Shown: positions 9,477 through 20,100, counted from the first letter of the stretch. The stretch is DNA of 64,000 nucleotides from Crocinitomix catalasitica ATCC 23190 (GCF_000621625.1 NZ_JHXV01000017.1:32515-96514); one strand, 5' to 3'. Numbers and translations: made by a program. Notes: generated by a model not told the origin, from the letters alone.

Positions 9477-10526
9477 ATGAATATAAATAAAACAGTAAAA
9501 ATTGGAAAATTCGTTTTAAATGAAAGTAATCCAGTTTTCATAATTGCTGAAGCAGGTGTAAATCATAATGGAGATTTGAAATTAGCGAAACAATTAATAG
9601 ATGTTGCTGCAGAAGCTGGAGCTGATGCTGTTAAATTTCAATCATTCATTACAGAGGAGTTAATTTTAGAAAATGTCGAAAAAGCAGATTATCAGAAAAC
9701 CACTACAGGTAAACTGGAATCTCAGTTTTCAATGCTTAAAAAACTGGAGTTGGAAGTTGATAAAATGAAGGAGGTTAAGCTTTATTGTGAATCGAAAAAC
9801 ATACTTTTTTTAACTACCCCATTTGATGAAAAAAGTCTAAATCTTTTAGACGAGCTTAATCTTGATGCATACAAAGTTTCATCCACTGATACAACAAATA
9901 TTGGATTTATCAGAAAGGTAGCTTCCAAGGGTAAACCCATTATTTTATCGACGGGAATGTGCTCAATGACTGAGGTTGAAATAGCTGTAACAGCAGCTCG
10001 AGAAATTAATCCAAATGTTATATTATTACAATGTACATCTAATTATCCTGTTCCAGATAACGAAGTTAATTTAAATGTAATCACAACATTTAAAAGAAAA
10101 TTCGATATGCTCATAGGTTTTTCAGACCATACCCCTTCAATCGGTGCTTCTCCTTATGCCGTTGTTTTAGGGGCTAAAGTTGTTGAAAAACACTTTACGT
10201 TGGATAAGAATATGGATGGCCCCGACCATAAAGCTTCGCTGGATCCCAAAGAATTACAAATGTTTGTAAAAGAAATTAGAAAAGTTGAAAAGTATTTAGG
10301 GTCATTTGAAAAAACTCCTTCACAAAGCGAAATAAAAACAAAAAGCAAATTACAGAAGTCACTAGTTGCTGCCACCACAATATTAAAAGGAATGAAGTTT
10401 GATAGCAACAATATTGTTGCAAAAAGAACAGGTGGCAATGGGCATTCAGCTATAGAATTAGATTATATTTTAGGAAAAACTGCCCAAAAGGACTTTAAAG
10501 TAAATGAACTTATTATACTTGAATGA
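9477..10526 (+). CDS. neuB: N-acetylneuraminate/legionaminate synthase family protein (NeuB-like)
   Basis: The enzyme condenses phosphoenolpyruvate with a HexNAc-type sugar to form a nine-carbon nonulosonic acid. The ATG at 9477 gives 349 residues. The NeuB barrel contains AEAGVNHNGD near residue 26, KFQSF, TPFDEKSLNLLDEL, KVSSTDTTN, LQCTSNYP and GFSDHT. A C-terminal SAF (antifreeze-like) domain covers about residues 290-349. Whether the product is sialic, legionaminic or another nonulosonic acid cannot be decided from the sequence; pseudaminic is less likely. It opens a five-gene operon with overlapping or near-overlapping starts. Confidence 0.88.
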   Translation: MNINKTVKIGKFVLNESNPVFIIAEAGVNHNGDLKLAKQLIDVAAEAGADAVKFQSFITEELILENVEKADYQKTTTGKLESQFSMLKKLELEVDKMKEVKLYCESKNILFLTTPFDEKSLNLLDELNLDAYKVSSTDTTNIGFIRKVASKGKPIILSTGMCSMTEVEIAVTAAREINPNVILLQCTSNYPVPDNEVNLNVITTFKRKFDMLIGFSDHTPSIGASPYAVVLGAKVVEKHFTLDKNMDGPDHKASLDPKELQMFVKEIRKVEKYLGSFEKTPSQSEIKTKSKLQKSLVAATTILKGMKFDSNNIVAKRTGGNGHSAIELDYILGKTAQKDFKVNELIILE

Positions 10527-11164
10527 ATCCTATTAATTCAATATCATCAAAATCCATTGTACTTATAGGAGCAGGTGGACATGTTAGACCGATAATTGAT
10601 GCTGCATATTTAAATGGATTCAAAATCGAAGGAATTATAGATCCATCATTTAAAGGAATTCCTGAAAAAATAATGGGCATACCTGTTATGGGTGGCATTG
10701 ATACTTTACGGGAGTTGTCAAACAAAATAGAAATCTTTATTGCCATTGGGGATAATTTTAAAAGAAAAGAAATGTATCTTGAATTAAAAAATCAAGGCTA
10801 TAAATTCATCAATATAATACACCCAACCGCAATCATATCTAAATATTTAACTTTAGGAGAAGCAATTTTTATAAACGCGGGTGCAATAGTAAATGCTGGC
10901 GTAAAAATAGGTAATGCTTCGATCATCAATACAGGTGTTATAGTAGACCATGAAACTCAAATTGAATCCTTTGTTCATCTTTCACCTGGTGTAACTATTG
11001 CTGGCAGAGTGCAAATAGGAGATGAAACATTTATTGGTATTGGCAGCACAGTTATCGATAAAATAAAAATTGGAGCAAATGTGACCATTGGAGCGAATAG
11101 CACAATTATTAAAAATATTGACTCCAATTTAAAAATTATTGGCGTCTCTAAAACCATCCCTTAA
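10523..11164 (+). CDS. NeuD/PglD-like sugar acetyltransferase
   Basis: A 213-residue acyltransferase with an N-terminal nucleotide-sugar binding region (GAGGHVRPIIDAA near residue 14, like the GxGGH of PglD/NeuD) and a C-terminal left-handed beta helix of hexapeptide repeats from about residue 95. The segment NTGVIVDHETQIESFVHLSPG contains the conserved catalytic His region. It probably N- or O-acetylates the amino-sugar precursor or the finished nonulosonic acid using acetyl-CoA. Its ATG overlaps the neuB stop. Confidence 0.85.
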   Translation: MNPINSISSKSIVLIGAGGHVRPIIDAAYLNGFKIEGIIDPSFKGIPEKIMGIPVMGGIDTLRELSNKIEIFIAIGDNFKRKEMYLELKNQGYKFINIIHPTAIISKYLTLGEAIFINAGAIVNAGVKIGNASIINTGVIVDHETQIESFVHLSPGVTIAGRVQIGDETFIGIGSTVIDKIKIGANVTIGANSTIIKNIDSNLKIIGVSKTIP

Positions 11165-11165
11165 T

Positions 11166-12038
11166 ATGCCATATATTTCTTCTGCCTGTGTTAAACACGC
11201 CAAAATAAAAGATTCTTTAATTGAATTATCAGAATTTGGATTTAAATCAATTGAATTATCCGGCGGTACAAGACCATACCCCGAATTGAAAAAGGACCTA
11301 GTATCTCTCAAAAAAGATTTAGAGTTGAACCTATTGCTGCACAATTATTTCCCGCCTCCAATTAAAGACTTTGTATTAAACCTTGCATCCTCTAATTCTG
11401 ACATTCTTAACAGTAGCATTGATCATTGCAAAAAAGCGATTGAATTATCCTATTTATTGGATTCAAAAATTTTTGGATTTCATGCAGGCTTTTATATCGA
11501 CATTTTAACATCAGAGATAGGTAAAAAAATAAATGCTAAAGCTATAAACACTCAAGAAAAGTCACTTGATATTTTTTGTGAATCGTACACAGAATTAGTT
11601 AATTTCGCTGGAAAAGATGTTAAATTATATGTAGAAAACAATGTGATTTCTACAGAAAATTTTAAATCATTTAACGAAAAAAATCCACTGATGCTAACAA
11701 GTGTAACTGATTATGAAGAACTATCGGATCGTATAGATTTTAATTTGCTTTTAGACGTTGCTCATTTAAAAGTAAGTTGTCAAACATTGAATAATAATTT
11801 TCAAAGTTCTCTTCAAGAATTATTCTCTATTTCTGACTACATTCATGTTAGTGATAATAATGGTATGGTTGATAGTAATAATTTTATTAGCGAGGAGTCT
11901 CAACTGTATCAGGATTTGGAAAAACTAGATTGGGAAGATAAAACTGTAACTATTGAGGTATACGAACCTTTAATAAAAGTAGAAGAATCTATGAATAATC
12001 TTAAAAAACTTAGAAATGCTAGATCAACTAATTTGTAA
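11166..12038 (+). CDS. TIM-barrel sugar isomerase/epimerase-like protein
   Basis: A 290-residue protein of the AP-endonuclease-2/xylose-isomerase-like TIM-barrel superfamily. Supporting patches are FKSIELSGG near the N-terminus, IFGFHAGFY near residue 105, LYVENN near 153, LLLDVAHLKVS near 200 and a terminal TIEVYEP, which place His, Glu and Asp residues at positions expected for the metal site. The start at 11166 follows the upstream stop by 1 bp. Its place inside the nonulosonic acid operon, which lacks a hydrolysing NeuC-type epimerase, suggests it acts on the sugar precursor; the reaction is unknown. Confidence 0.7.
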   Translation: MPYISSACVKHAKIKDSLIELSEFGFKSIELSGGTRPYPELKKDLVSLKKDLELNLLLHNYFPPPIKDFVLNLASSNSDILNSSIDHCKKAIELSYLLDSKIFGFHAGFYIDILTSEIGKKINAKAINTQEKSLDIFCESYTELVNFAGKDVKLYVENNVISTENFKSFNEKNPLMLTSVTDYEELSDRIDFNLLLDVAHLKVSCQTLNNNFQSSLQELFSISDYIHVSDNNGMVDSNNFISEESQLYQDLEKLDWEDKTVTIEVYEPLIKVEESMNNLKKLRNARSTNL

Positions 12039-13425
12039 ATTATCTGCAAATATTTTTGACGTCTTACAAGTCATAAATAATAATGCTAAAGGAATTGCTT
12101 TTATTATCGGTGATAATAATAAATTTATTGGTGTTCTAACCGATGGCGATATTAGAAGGGTATTATTAGAAGGCAATGACTTAAATACTCCCATAAAAGG
12201 AATAGTCAACAAGCATTGTACTGTCGCAAATGACGGAGAGTCCTTTCATGAGATGCTAGCAAAAACGAACGAAAAGGTTAACATTTTACCGATAGTTGAT
12301 GTAAACAATATTTTGGTCGATTTTTTTCAATATCAAAACAACGTCTATGTTCCAGTGGCCTCCCCTAACCTAAGAGGCAATGAATTTAAATATTTAGTTG
12401 ATGCTTTTTTGTCTACTTGGATTTCAAGTTCAGGTAAATATATCGGCCAATTCGAAGAAAAATTTTCATCATATTGCGAATGCCAGCATGGCGTAGCGGT
12501 ATCTAATGGAACAGTTGCTATACATCTAGCTCTTATTACGTTAGGAATTGGTACGGGAGATGAAGTTATAATTCCCGATTTAACGTTTGCGGCAACGATT
12601 AACGCAGTTTTGCATGCCGGAGCGACACCTGTAATTGTTGATGTAGATATAGACAGTTGGTGTATTGACCCTCTAGAAATTGAAAAAGCAATTTCTCCAA
12701 AAACAAAAGCAATAATTCCGGTTCACTTATATGGTCAATCATGTGATATGGAATCAATAATGAAAATCGCAAGCAAAAACAAACTTTTCGTGATTGAAGA
12801 TTGTGCGGAAGCACATGGCGCAGAATATAAGGGTAAAAAAGTTGGTTCATTTGGAGATATTTCCACGTTTTCGTTTTTTGCAAATAAAATTATAACAACA
12901 GGCGAAGGAGGAATGTGTGTTACCAACTCAAAAGAGTTAAGCGATAAAATGTGTGTTTTGAGAGATCACGGCATGAGTAAGACACGAAAGTATTGGCATA
13001 CTGCGGTGGGTTATAATTATAGAATGACAAACCTTCAAGCAGCAATTGGTGTTGCACAATTAGAAAGGATTGATGAAATTCTAACATATAGACGACAAAT
13101 TGAAAATGATTATAGATCGTTTCTATCTACTTTTCCTTTTATTAAATTTCAAAAAAATATTGAAGATAGGCATCGCGTAACATGGTTAGTTTCGGCCATT
13201 TTGGAAACGAATAAAAGAGATGAATTGATTATTAGATTAAAAGATGAAAATATTGATGCTCGACCATTCTTTTTTCCTTTAGGAGAAATGGATATTTATA
13301 AAGAATTTTTATTCTCTAACCAAAACAGCCAAAAGTTGTCAATTCAAGGAATTAATTTCCCAACTTCCGAAAAACTATCATCTTCGGTTAAAGAAAGAAT
13401 ACTTGAAATATTTAATAAGTTATAA
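12016..13425 (+). CDS. CBS-domain/DegT-type PLP aminotransferase fusion
   Basis: A 469-residue fusion. Residues 1-115 form a CBS-pair module with the signature GVLTDGDIRR near 39-48, of the kind usually attached to sugar nucleotidyltransferases such as PtmE or to KpsF/KdsD. Residues 116-469 form a DegT/DnrJ/EryC1/StrS aminotransferase with SNGTVAIHLAL near 163, IEDCAEAHGA near 260, and the PLP lysine K291 in SFFANKIITTGEGGM. It likely aminates a 4-keto sugar nucleotide on the way to a diamino sugar, like LegC or PglE. The ATG at 12016 overlaps the previous gene by 23 bp. The CBS module may sense a nucleotide or be structural. Confidence 0.85.
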   Translation: MLDQLICKLSANIFDVLQVINNNAKGIAFIIGDNNKFIGVLTDGDIRRVLLEGNDLNTPIKGIVNKHCTVANDGESFHEMLAKTNEKVNILPIVDVNNILVDFFQYQNNVYVPVASPNLRGNEFKYLVDAFLSTWISSSGKYIGQFEEKFSSYCECQHGVAVSNGTVAIHLALITLGIGTGDEVIIPDLTFAATINAVLHAGATPVIVDVDIDSWCIDPLEIEKAISPKTKAIIPVHLYGQSCDMESIMKIASKNKLFVIEDCAEAHGAEYKGKKVGSFGDISTFSFFANKIITTGEGGMCVTNSKELSDKMCVLRDHGMSKTRKYWHTAVGYNYRMTNLQAAIGVAQLERIDEILTYRRQIENDYRSFLSTFPFIKFQKNIEDRHRVTWLVSAILETNKRDELIIRLKDENIDARPFFFPLGEMDIYKEFLFSNQNSQKLSIQGINFPTSEKLSSSVKERILEIFNKL

Positions 13426-14123
13426 TGAAAGTTTTAGCCATTATACCTGCACGAGGCGGAAGTAAGCGAGTGATTGACAAAAATACAAAGTTATTAAATG
13501 GTAAGCCCTTAATAAGCTACACTATCAACGCGGCAAAAGCTTCTGAATTATTATTTGATATAATTATCTCCACTGATAGTAATCAAATTGCTAATGTTGC
13601 TCAAAAACATGGAGGAAAAGTACCCTTTCTGCGACCAAAAGAATTTGCAGCAGATTCAAGTGGAGATCGCGATTATTTAATACACGCTTTAACTTGGTAT
13701 CAGAACGAATTGAATGTCAAAATAGACGCCGTTTGCATATTGCGTCCAACTTCACCCTTTAGAACTGCAGAACTTATAGATAAAGGAATAGAATTATTAG
13801 AGAATTCTTCATGTGATTCAATTCGCAGTATGTCAATTGTTTCGGGAGTTCATCATCCATACTGGATGTATAAAGAAGAAAATAGTTTTGCTAAAGAAAT
13901 AATTGATGGAATCAGCATTGAACAATATTTTCAAAGTCAATTATTACCCGACGTTTATCGACTAAATGGCTGCGTGGATATAATAAAATCTGATTGTCTA
14001 TTAAACTTAGAAAAAAACTTGTACGGCACTAATATAAAAATCCTAGAAACTCCAAAAAAACAAGATTTAGACATTGATACCCCAGAAGATTTCGAATATT
14101 GCGAATGGTTAATGACGAAGTAA
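13425..14123 (+). CDS. neuA: CMP-nonulosonic acid synthetase (cytidylyltransferase)
   Basis: The 232-residue protein activates the nonulosonic acid with CTP to give the CMP-sugar used by glycosyltransferases. It begins with IPARGGSKRV, the CTP-binding loop of NeuA/LegF/PseF, and carries LRPTSPFRTAELID near residue 104 and a C-terminal DIDTPEDFEYCEW motif. Its ATG overlaps the stop of the aminotransferase by one base, making it the last gene of the operon. Nonulosonic acid specificity (Neu5Ac versus legionaminic or other) is not resolved. It converges on the next gene with a 4-bp gap. Confidence 0.88.
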   Translation: MKVLAIIPARGGSKRVIDKNTKLLNGKPLISYTINAAKASELLFDIIISTDSNQIANVAQKHGGKVPFLRPKEFAADSSGDRDYLIHALTWYQNELNVKIDAVCILRPTSPFRTAELIDKGIELLENSSCDSIRSMSIVSGVHHPYWMYKEENSFAKEIIDGISIEQYFQSQLLPDVYRLNGCVDIIKSDCLLNLEKNLYGTNIKILETPKKQDLDIDTPEDFEYCEWLMTK

Positions 14124-14127
14124 TCAA

Positions 14128-15792
14128 TTAGTCATTGCCTTCTATCTTATCTAGAATAAGTTCAATCGCTTTATTCCCATTACAGAAAAAATAGTTATTT
14201 ATAAATGACAAATAAGCCTCCTTGTTTATTTTAATATTCTTTTGTTGAAGTACATGAAGTAAGTCCTCTTCGCTGTAAATAGGAATGCCTACACCTTCTT
14301 TTATGTAATTTACTTTATCCTGTTTAAGTAAGTCCAGAATAACTAATGGTTTGTTAAATGCAACAAATTCGGCTCCAACAGTCGAATAACTGGTTATTAA
14401 TAGACTACATTTTTCAAAATGAGTAACCAAATCGGACGTTCTATCAATATAAAAATTACTAAAACTAATGGTATCCCCTATTTTATAAAAATAAGCATCA
14501 TCCTTTTCTGATGGATGAGGCCTTAAAACGAGCCTGTACCTATCCCCCATCTTCTGAATCACAGATAATACGGTTAACAATTCCTTTTTTCTTAAGTTTA
14601 TATCGGGTTGTGGCTGTGTAGCGTAAACTATTAGTTCTTGATCAGTATTCAGTAGTTGACTCGAAATACGTTGACCGTTATTTTCAGGAATTCTACCTGT
14701 AGTAAGTACTTGATTAGATGAATACCCTCCACTTGTCAATAATAAATTTGTATAATACTCCCCCCATGTAAATGTTGTGTCTGGAAGTAGCGGTGATTCT
14801 TTATAATGACCATACATATAGGCAGGATGTAAAGTATAAATCATTCCGTGTTGAACGGCAAAAACTCGTAATTTTGCTTGCTTCGCAGCATACTGAATAA
14901 CCTTTTGCTGTGGACTATTTTCATCTATCAAAAGGATAGACTTGAGACTTTGTTTTTTAAAAAAATGTTTGAATGAAAAATAGCGTATTAAGAAAAAATA
15001 TATACTACTCTTTTGATTAAATAAAAAGGAACAAATAAGTCGAGAATCTTCACTGGTCGAATATTCTATCAAATCTTTCTGAATTTGTTTATTTGCTTTA
15101 ACAAATTCCTTCATTTCCTTAATCCATTTAAAACTAAAAAAATAATTCCCTACAATGTTATCGACATTAATTCTCTTTTTGTATTCTTTTTTATCTACCA
15201 GCTTTTTTTTAGAATCAAATTGATTTCGATTATAGATTAAATCAAATTTCGATGCTAATTCACCAAATCTAAAATTTATTTGACCTGGTTGCCCAATTAG
15301 AATATGTTCAGTATTAAACCTTAAATTGGGTTTAAATTGAGTAAGTATCTGCCAACTTTCTTTGACTAAAAATTTCTTATCGGTAACGTTGACTTTGGCG
15401 GCTACCAATTTTATACTGTCCTTGTCAATATAGTTAAATAACTTTCGATCTGCAGTTATAACAATCGTTTCTGGTGAAGATTTAAGTTGATTTTTAATGC
15501 ACGCCAGGTTGAGTAAAAAATTTTTGTATTGAAAGTAAGTGCGGAAATGGGTTAAAAACCAAATATTTACTCCTACACGATTCTCAAAAATCTTAAAATA
15601 AGGTAAATTTTCATTGTAAAATGATCCGATTTTTTCAAAACTATTATTAATGATTTTTTTCTGTTCATCACTATCAAGAGTCAGTACAGTTAGATTTTTA
15701 GTATTTTGGTTGGTATAATTTGAGGTAAAGTATTTTATATTCTCATCAGTTTCCCGCTCATATTCGATATTTCGATCCAGATAATAATTCAT
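14128..15792 (-). CDS. GT-B-like surface polysaccharide transferase (CDP-glycerol/polysialyl transferase-like)
   Basis: A 554-residue protein when started at the ATG at 15792, which sits 4 bp after the upstream gene; a longer TTG frame at 15825 would overlap that gene. The C-terminal half has motifs seen in CDP-glycerol glycerophosphotransferases, polysialyltransferases and KpsC/KpsS-like enzymes: VFAVQHGMIY near residue 310, FTWGEYY, VLRPHPSEKDD near 435 and ITSYSTVGAEFVAF near 490. The N-terminal half is not recognised. It probably transfers a sugar or polyol phosphate at the cytoplasmic face of the membrane. The position next to the CMP-nonulosonate synthetase makes a nonulosonic acid transferase a reasonable but unproven idea. 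Confidence 0.55.
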   Translation of the reverse strand: MNYYLDRNIEYERETDENIKYFTSNYTNQNTKNLTVLTLDSDEQKKIINNSFEKIGSFYNENLPYFKIFENRVGVNIWFLTHFRTYFQYKNFLLNLACIKNQLKSSPETIVITADRKLFNYIDKDSIKLVAAKVNVTDKKFLVKESWQILTQFKPNLRFNTEHILIGQPGQINFRFGELASKFDLIYNRNQFDSKKKLVDKKEYKKRINVDNIVGNYFFSFKWIKEMKEFVKANKQIQKDLIEYSTSEDSRLICSFLFNQKSSIYFFLIRYFSFKHFFKKQSLKSILLIDENSPQQKVIQYAAKQAKLRVFAVQHGMIYTLHPAYMYGHYKESPLLPDTTFTWGEYYTNLLLTSGGYSSNQVLTTGRIPENNGQRISSQLLNTDQELIVYATQPQPDINLRKKELLTVLSVIQKMGDRYRLVLRPHPSEKDDAYFYKIGDTISFSNFYIDRTSDLVTHFEKCSLLITSYSTVGAEFVAFNKPLVILDLLKQDKVNYIKEGVGIPIYSEEDLLHVLQQKNIKINKEAYLSFINNYFFCNGNKAIELILDKIEGND

Positions 15793-15796
15793 GAAA

Positions 15797-17104
15797 CTAA
15801 TTTTGAATCTTTTCAATAATACCAACTAATTTTTTTGTTAAATTCTCTCTAGAAAAATACTCTAGGCCTGCGAAAGAGAATTTTATTTCTCTATTAACCA
15901 AATTTGATATAAACAATTCTAATCCATATTGATCATCATAATTAAATATTTTTCCTGCATCAACTTTATTGAGAATTTCTGCAGCGTCACCATCTAATGG
16001 TCCTATAGCTACAATGGGCTTCTTATAACTCATATATTCAAAGATCTTCCCAGTAACTATTCCTTTATTACCTTTAGTATCAGGTATGGCTAAAAAAAGC
16101 ACATCACTATTAGCATAATAATTGACTAAATCAGACTTTTTCACATAACCGTAAAAACTAATATAATTACTCAAACCTAATTCTTCCACAAGATCATGAA
16201 TACTTTGATCTTGTACTCCTACAAAACTTAAATGAAGCCCAGGAATTAGTTGAGTTACGTTCTTAAAAGCTTTAAAAAAAGTCTTAATATTATAGAGGCT
16301 GGAAATTACACCTACATATAGTAGATTATATTTACCTTTTAATTTAAAATTGGGAACAATCTGCGAAGTTATTATGTCTGCTGTGTCAAAACCGTTTTCA
16401 ACTACATAAATATTCTCAGAATGGGCAGATTTCATTGAAAAAGTTTCCTTCAATCCATCACTAACTGTTAAAACTAAATCAGCTTCATTAATCACTCGTT
16501 TTTCTAATTCTTCTTCTTTATCCTTTAAATATTTAATTTTTGACAATTGATCGTAATAAAATATATCTGTCCATGGGTCTCTTAAGTCTGCAATCCAAAT
16601 AATATCTCGATTTAACTTTAAATTTAAGCCAATTAATTGTGATGAGTGTGGCGGACTTGTCGTTACCACATATTTTATCTGATACTTATCTATTATTTCT
16701 ACTGCTGTTTTATAAGCATATTTATTCCAGCCTTTCCTTGGATCAACTTTAAAAAGATTGCCTCGAATGTATCGAAACAATGTTTGTATTCGGGAATTCG
16801 AATTTACATTACTGAACCCCGAATGTGGCATATTTTTTTTCCCTAAAATCTTTGAAAACAATCGGATTGGTTCAAATGAATTAGTTCGATAAATCTTTAT
16901 ACTTTCATCCACATCATTCAAAAGTGAATTGTCTAATAGAAAATATGAAGCTTTATCTGGATCAACCGTAATAATTACTGGCTCCCAATTATTCTTGGGC
17001 AAATACTTTGCAAACTTGAGCCAACGTTGTACTCCTGATCCACCACTAGGCGGCCAATAATACGATATGATAAGGATTTTTTGTTTAACTGGCTGGTTGT
17101 TCAT
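15797..17104 (-). CDS. Glycosyltransferase family 4
   Basis: A 435-residue GT-B glycosyltransferase. It opens with ISYYWPPSGGSGVQRWLKFAKYL, the GGSGVQR-type N-terminal motif of a GT4 group found in surface-glycan clusters. A C-terminal donor site is seen around GKIFEYMSYKKPIVAIGP near residue 355. It likely adds a sugar from a nucleotide donor to a lipid-linked oligosaccharide in the cytoplasm. The start overlaps the end of the upstream YfhO gene by 20 bp, and the downstream transferase begins 4 bp after its stop, so the three form one unit. Confidence 0.85.
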   Translation of the reverse strand: MNNQPVKQKILIISYYWPPSGGSGVQRWLKFAKYLPKNNWEPVIITVDPDKASYFLLDNSLLNDVDESIKIYRTNSFEPIRLFSKILGKKNMPHSGFSNVNSNSRIQTLFRYIRGNLFKVDPRKGWNKYAYKTAVEIIDKYQIKYVVTTSPPHSSQLIGLNLKLNRDIIWIADLRDPWTDIFYYDQLSKIKYLKDKEEELEKRVINEADLVLTVSDGLKETFSMKSAHSENIYVVENGFDTADIITSQIVPNFKLKGKYNLLYVGVISSLYNIKTFFKAFKNVTQLIPGLHLSFVGVQDQSIHDLVEELGLSNYISFYGYVKKSDLVNYYANSDVLFLAIPDTKGNKGIVTGKIFEYMSYKKPIVAIGPLDGDAAEILNKVDAGKIFNYDDQYGLELFISNLVNREIKFSFAGLEYFSRENLTKKLVGIIEKIQN

Positions 17105-20100
17105 CTATTGTCTCAATAACAGCATCGTCATTTCGTTTTGTAAACAAATAAATACCAGCACCCAATAAAATTATCATAATTATATTGGCTATTAAACTCA
17201 TTGTACTAGCTATTTGAAATGATTCCAATTGAAAAGTAAATCTTATATCATGTTCTCCCGCAGGAATTTCAATACCTCTCAAAATGTAATTAACACGAGA
17301 CACTGGCACTTCTTTGTCATCAATAAATGCTTTCCAACCATCTTCGTAGAAGATTTCAGAGAATACAACAAATTGATTTTCTTTCGAACTAAATTTATAA
17401 GTTAAATTGTCCGGTGAATAATCTGTCATTTCAATCGATCCATTTCCTGAATAAGCTTCTGATGAAATTTGATCTTTAAATCGTTCATCCACTATTGTTA
17501 AACTATTCGGATCCCATCCTCCAACGTCACCACCTGTAATAGAGAAAATCTTATTGAATAAAGAATCTGGAGCAGAATCATACAACCAATTTAGACCGGT
17601 TGAATCTGAAACAAGTGCCAATGGTTGATTAGCTGACTCTCTTAAAGGTAAATTGTTTACAGGAATTAATTCTCCTGGATTTTGAGCCAACTCAATTTCA
17701 ATTTTTTCAGTTCCTTTAATTTTTTGATTCGTTACAACCTTACCATTTACATAAATCTTCCCTGATCCACCTTTAGATATAATTGAATATTCGACAAAAG
17801 AACCTAGACTTTGTATTTCTTCGTCCGCATTTTCAACGAATTGAATATTCTTAGTCAACCATGCATTACCCATTGCTTCATTATTAATAGCAGTAACTTG
17901 AGTAACTAAATTCCCGTTTTTATCTTGTTGACGTGCCAGTCGATATTTCATATTCAGCATATTTAAAACTGCTGGATTATTCTGTGAAATATGAAAGTCA
18001 ATTAAATCTTGATAACGACTTAATTTAGCACCATGGTAACCACCAATCGATTTAAAGAAATAAGAAGTGTATGAGCTATTAAAAGGATTACCTTCTTCAA
18101 ATACTCTAAAATTTGTATAGCGATTTAAAACTCTGAACGTAGTATAGTCTCGCATCGCTTGTTTAACATTCCCATTAACATCCATCGTTTTTAATTCGCT
18201 ATTTAATTCGGAAATAGCCGCATCAATTTCTGTTTTTATTTGTGGATTCGCTTGTAATTCATTTCTTAAAATAGTGTTCTCACCTTCCGATGCATTAAAC
18301 GGATACATTTTGGCATTTCTATCTACCCAATCAGACCCATTCTTTCCAAGATTTTCATTATTTATAAATCTTTTATCAATTGACACTAGATCAGCAAATA
18401 TCAAGACTGCGAGTGCACCACTAAGAATATATTTTGAAAAAGAAGTTTTTAAATACACAAATATTAAAAGCACTGAAACAATTAAAAAGCCTAATGAACG
18501 ACCAACATCAGCTTTGAAGATTCCAATACGAACATTTTCTAAATCACCAGTTAAAATGCTGACAGCTTCGGCATTGGCGGTCCCTTCATAAGAGGCGAAC
18601 TGCTCGATTTCTTTTGCAGATAAGAAATTATTAAAAGAAGATGGTAGAATATAAAACACTAATAATAATGCGACTAGAGCTCCTGATACGATATAGAATT
18701 TATTCATATCTGCTTTAATCTCTTCTTTCGCATCAACCAATTTTTGTAAAAATATTATCCCTAAAATCGGTAATGTGATTTCAACAACAACTAAAATAAT
18801 GGTAACTGCCCGAAGTTTATCATATCCGGGAATAGTATTCAAGAAAAAATCAGTTAAACTCGTTTCTGAAATTGCCGTTCCACTTGTTACAATAAATAAT
18901 AATATTGCTGTATTAATGGCATTAAAAATTAAACGCTGTTTATTGTTAAGGAAGATATTTACCATATACAGAAGTATCGGTAAAAGAACTAATGCTGCAA
19001 CAAAGTTATGGCCCCAACTCAAGGTTATAGCCAAAAGTGTAGCTGTTAATAATGCCCATTTATATTTATCTTTAACATAAACCATTGCTAGTAATGCTAA
19101 TAAAACAATAATAATACCTACATATACAGGACCGGATGTGAAAGGCTGTTCTCCCCAATATTGACTACTATTAGCAACATTATTTCTAAACCTAGAATCA
19201 GTTTCTTTCAATAATTCTTTATTCGCTTCTTCTCCGCCAATTGCCACACTTTGGCCACCTTTAAAATTGGGCACCATTAAGGTGAAAGTTTCCCCAATAC
19301 CATAACTCCAATTAGTTACATAATCCCTATCCAAACCTCCTGTTTTGATATTGTCATTGCTTGAACCGTCAGGATTAATTGTTAACTCCGTACCACCTCT
19401 AATCGTTTGTTTTGCATATTCAGCTGTTCCGAATATATTCCCATAATTGGCAATCAACGCGACTCCATACCCTAAGAGTAAAGCGACAGTTATTTTCACA
19501 AATTTAAATACCTTTTTATTTTTATAGTATTTAACAAATTCAACAATCCCAAGGAATAATAATAAAAATCCAGAGTAATAAGTTATTTGTACGTGATTTA
19601 CTGACAATTCTAAAGCCATAAATATTGTGGCACAAGCTACGCCAAACAGCCAATTTTTATTCCTATATGCCATTATAAATCCAGCTAACATTAAAGGAAC
19701 GAGCCCAATTGCTGCTGCTTTCGTATTGTGACCAGCTTCGAGAATAACAATAAAATACGATGAAAATCCGAATGCTATGGATCCAATTATACCAATAAAT
19801 GGCTTTATTCTTAAAGACAATGAAAGTATATAAAAACTTATGAAATATACGAAAAGAAAAAATATAGGTGAAGGCAAACCTAATCTCAATAAATTAGTTA
19901 AACCTCTTGTCAACCAAGTGTTTTCGTAATGCAATGAAATTTGTGTCGTTGGCATTCCTGAAAACATTGCGTTTGTCCACAAAATATTTTCATTATTATT
20001 TTCGCGATAATCAACAGCCTCTCTGGACATCCCAATAAAATTGGTAACGTCACCTTGTTTTAAATCATATCCTTTTAAAGCCGGAGAGAAATAAGAAATT

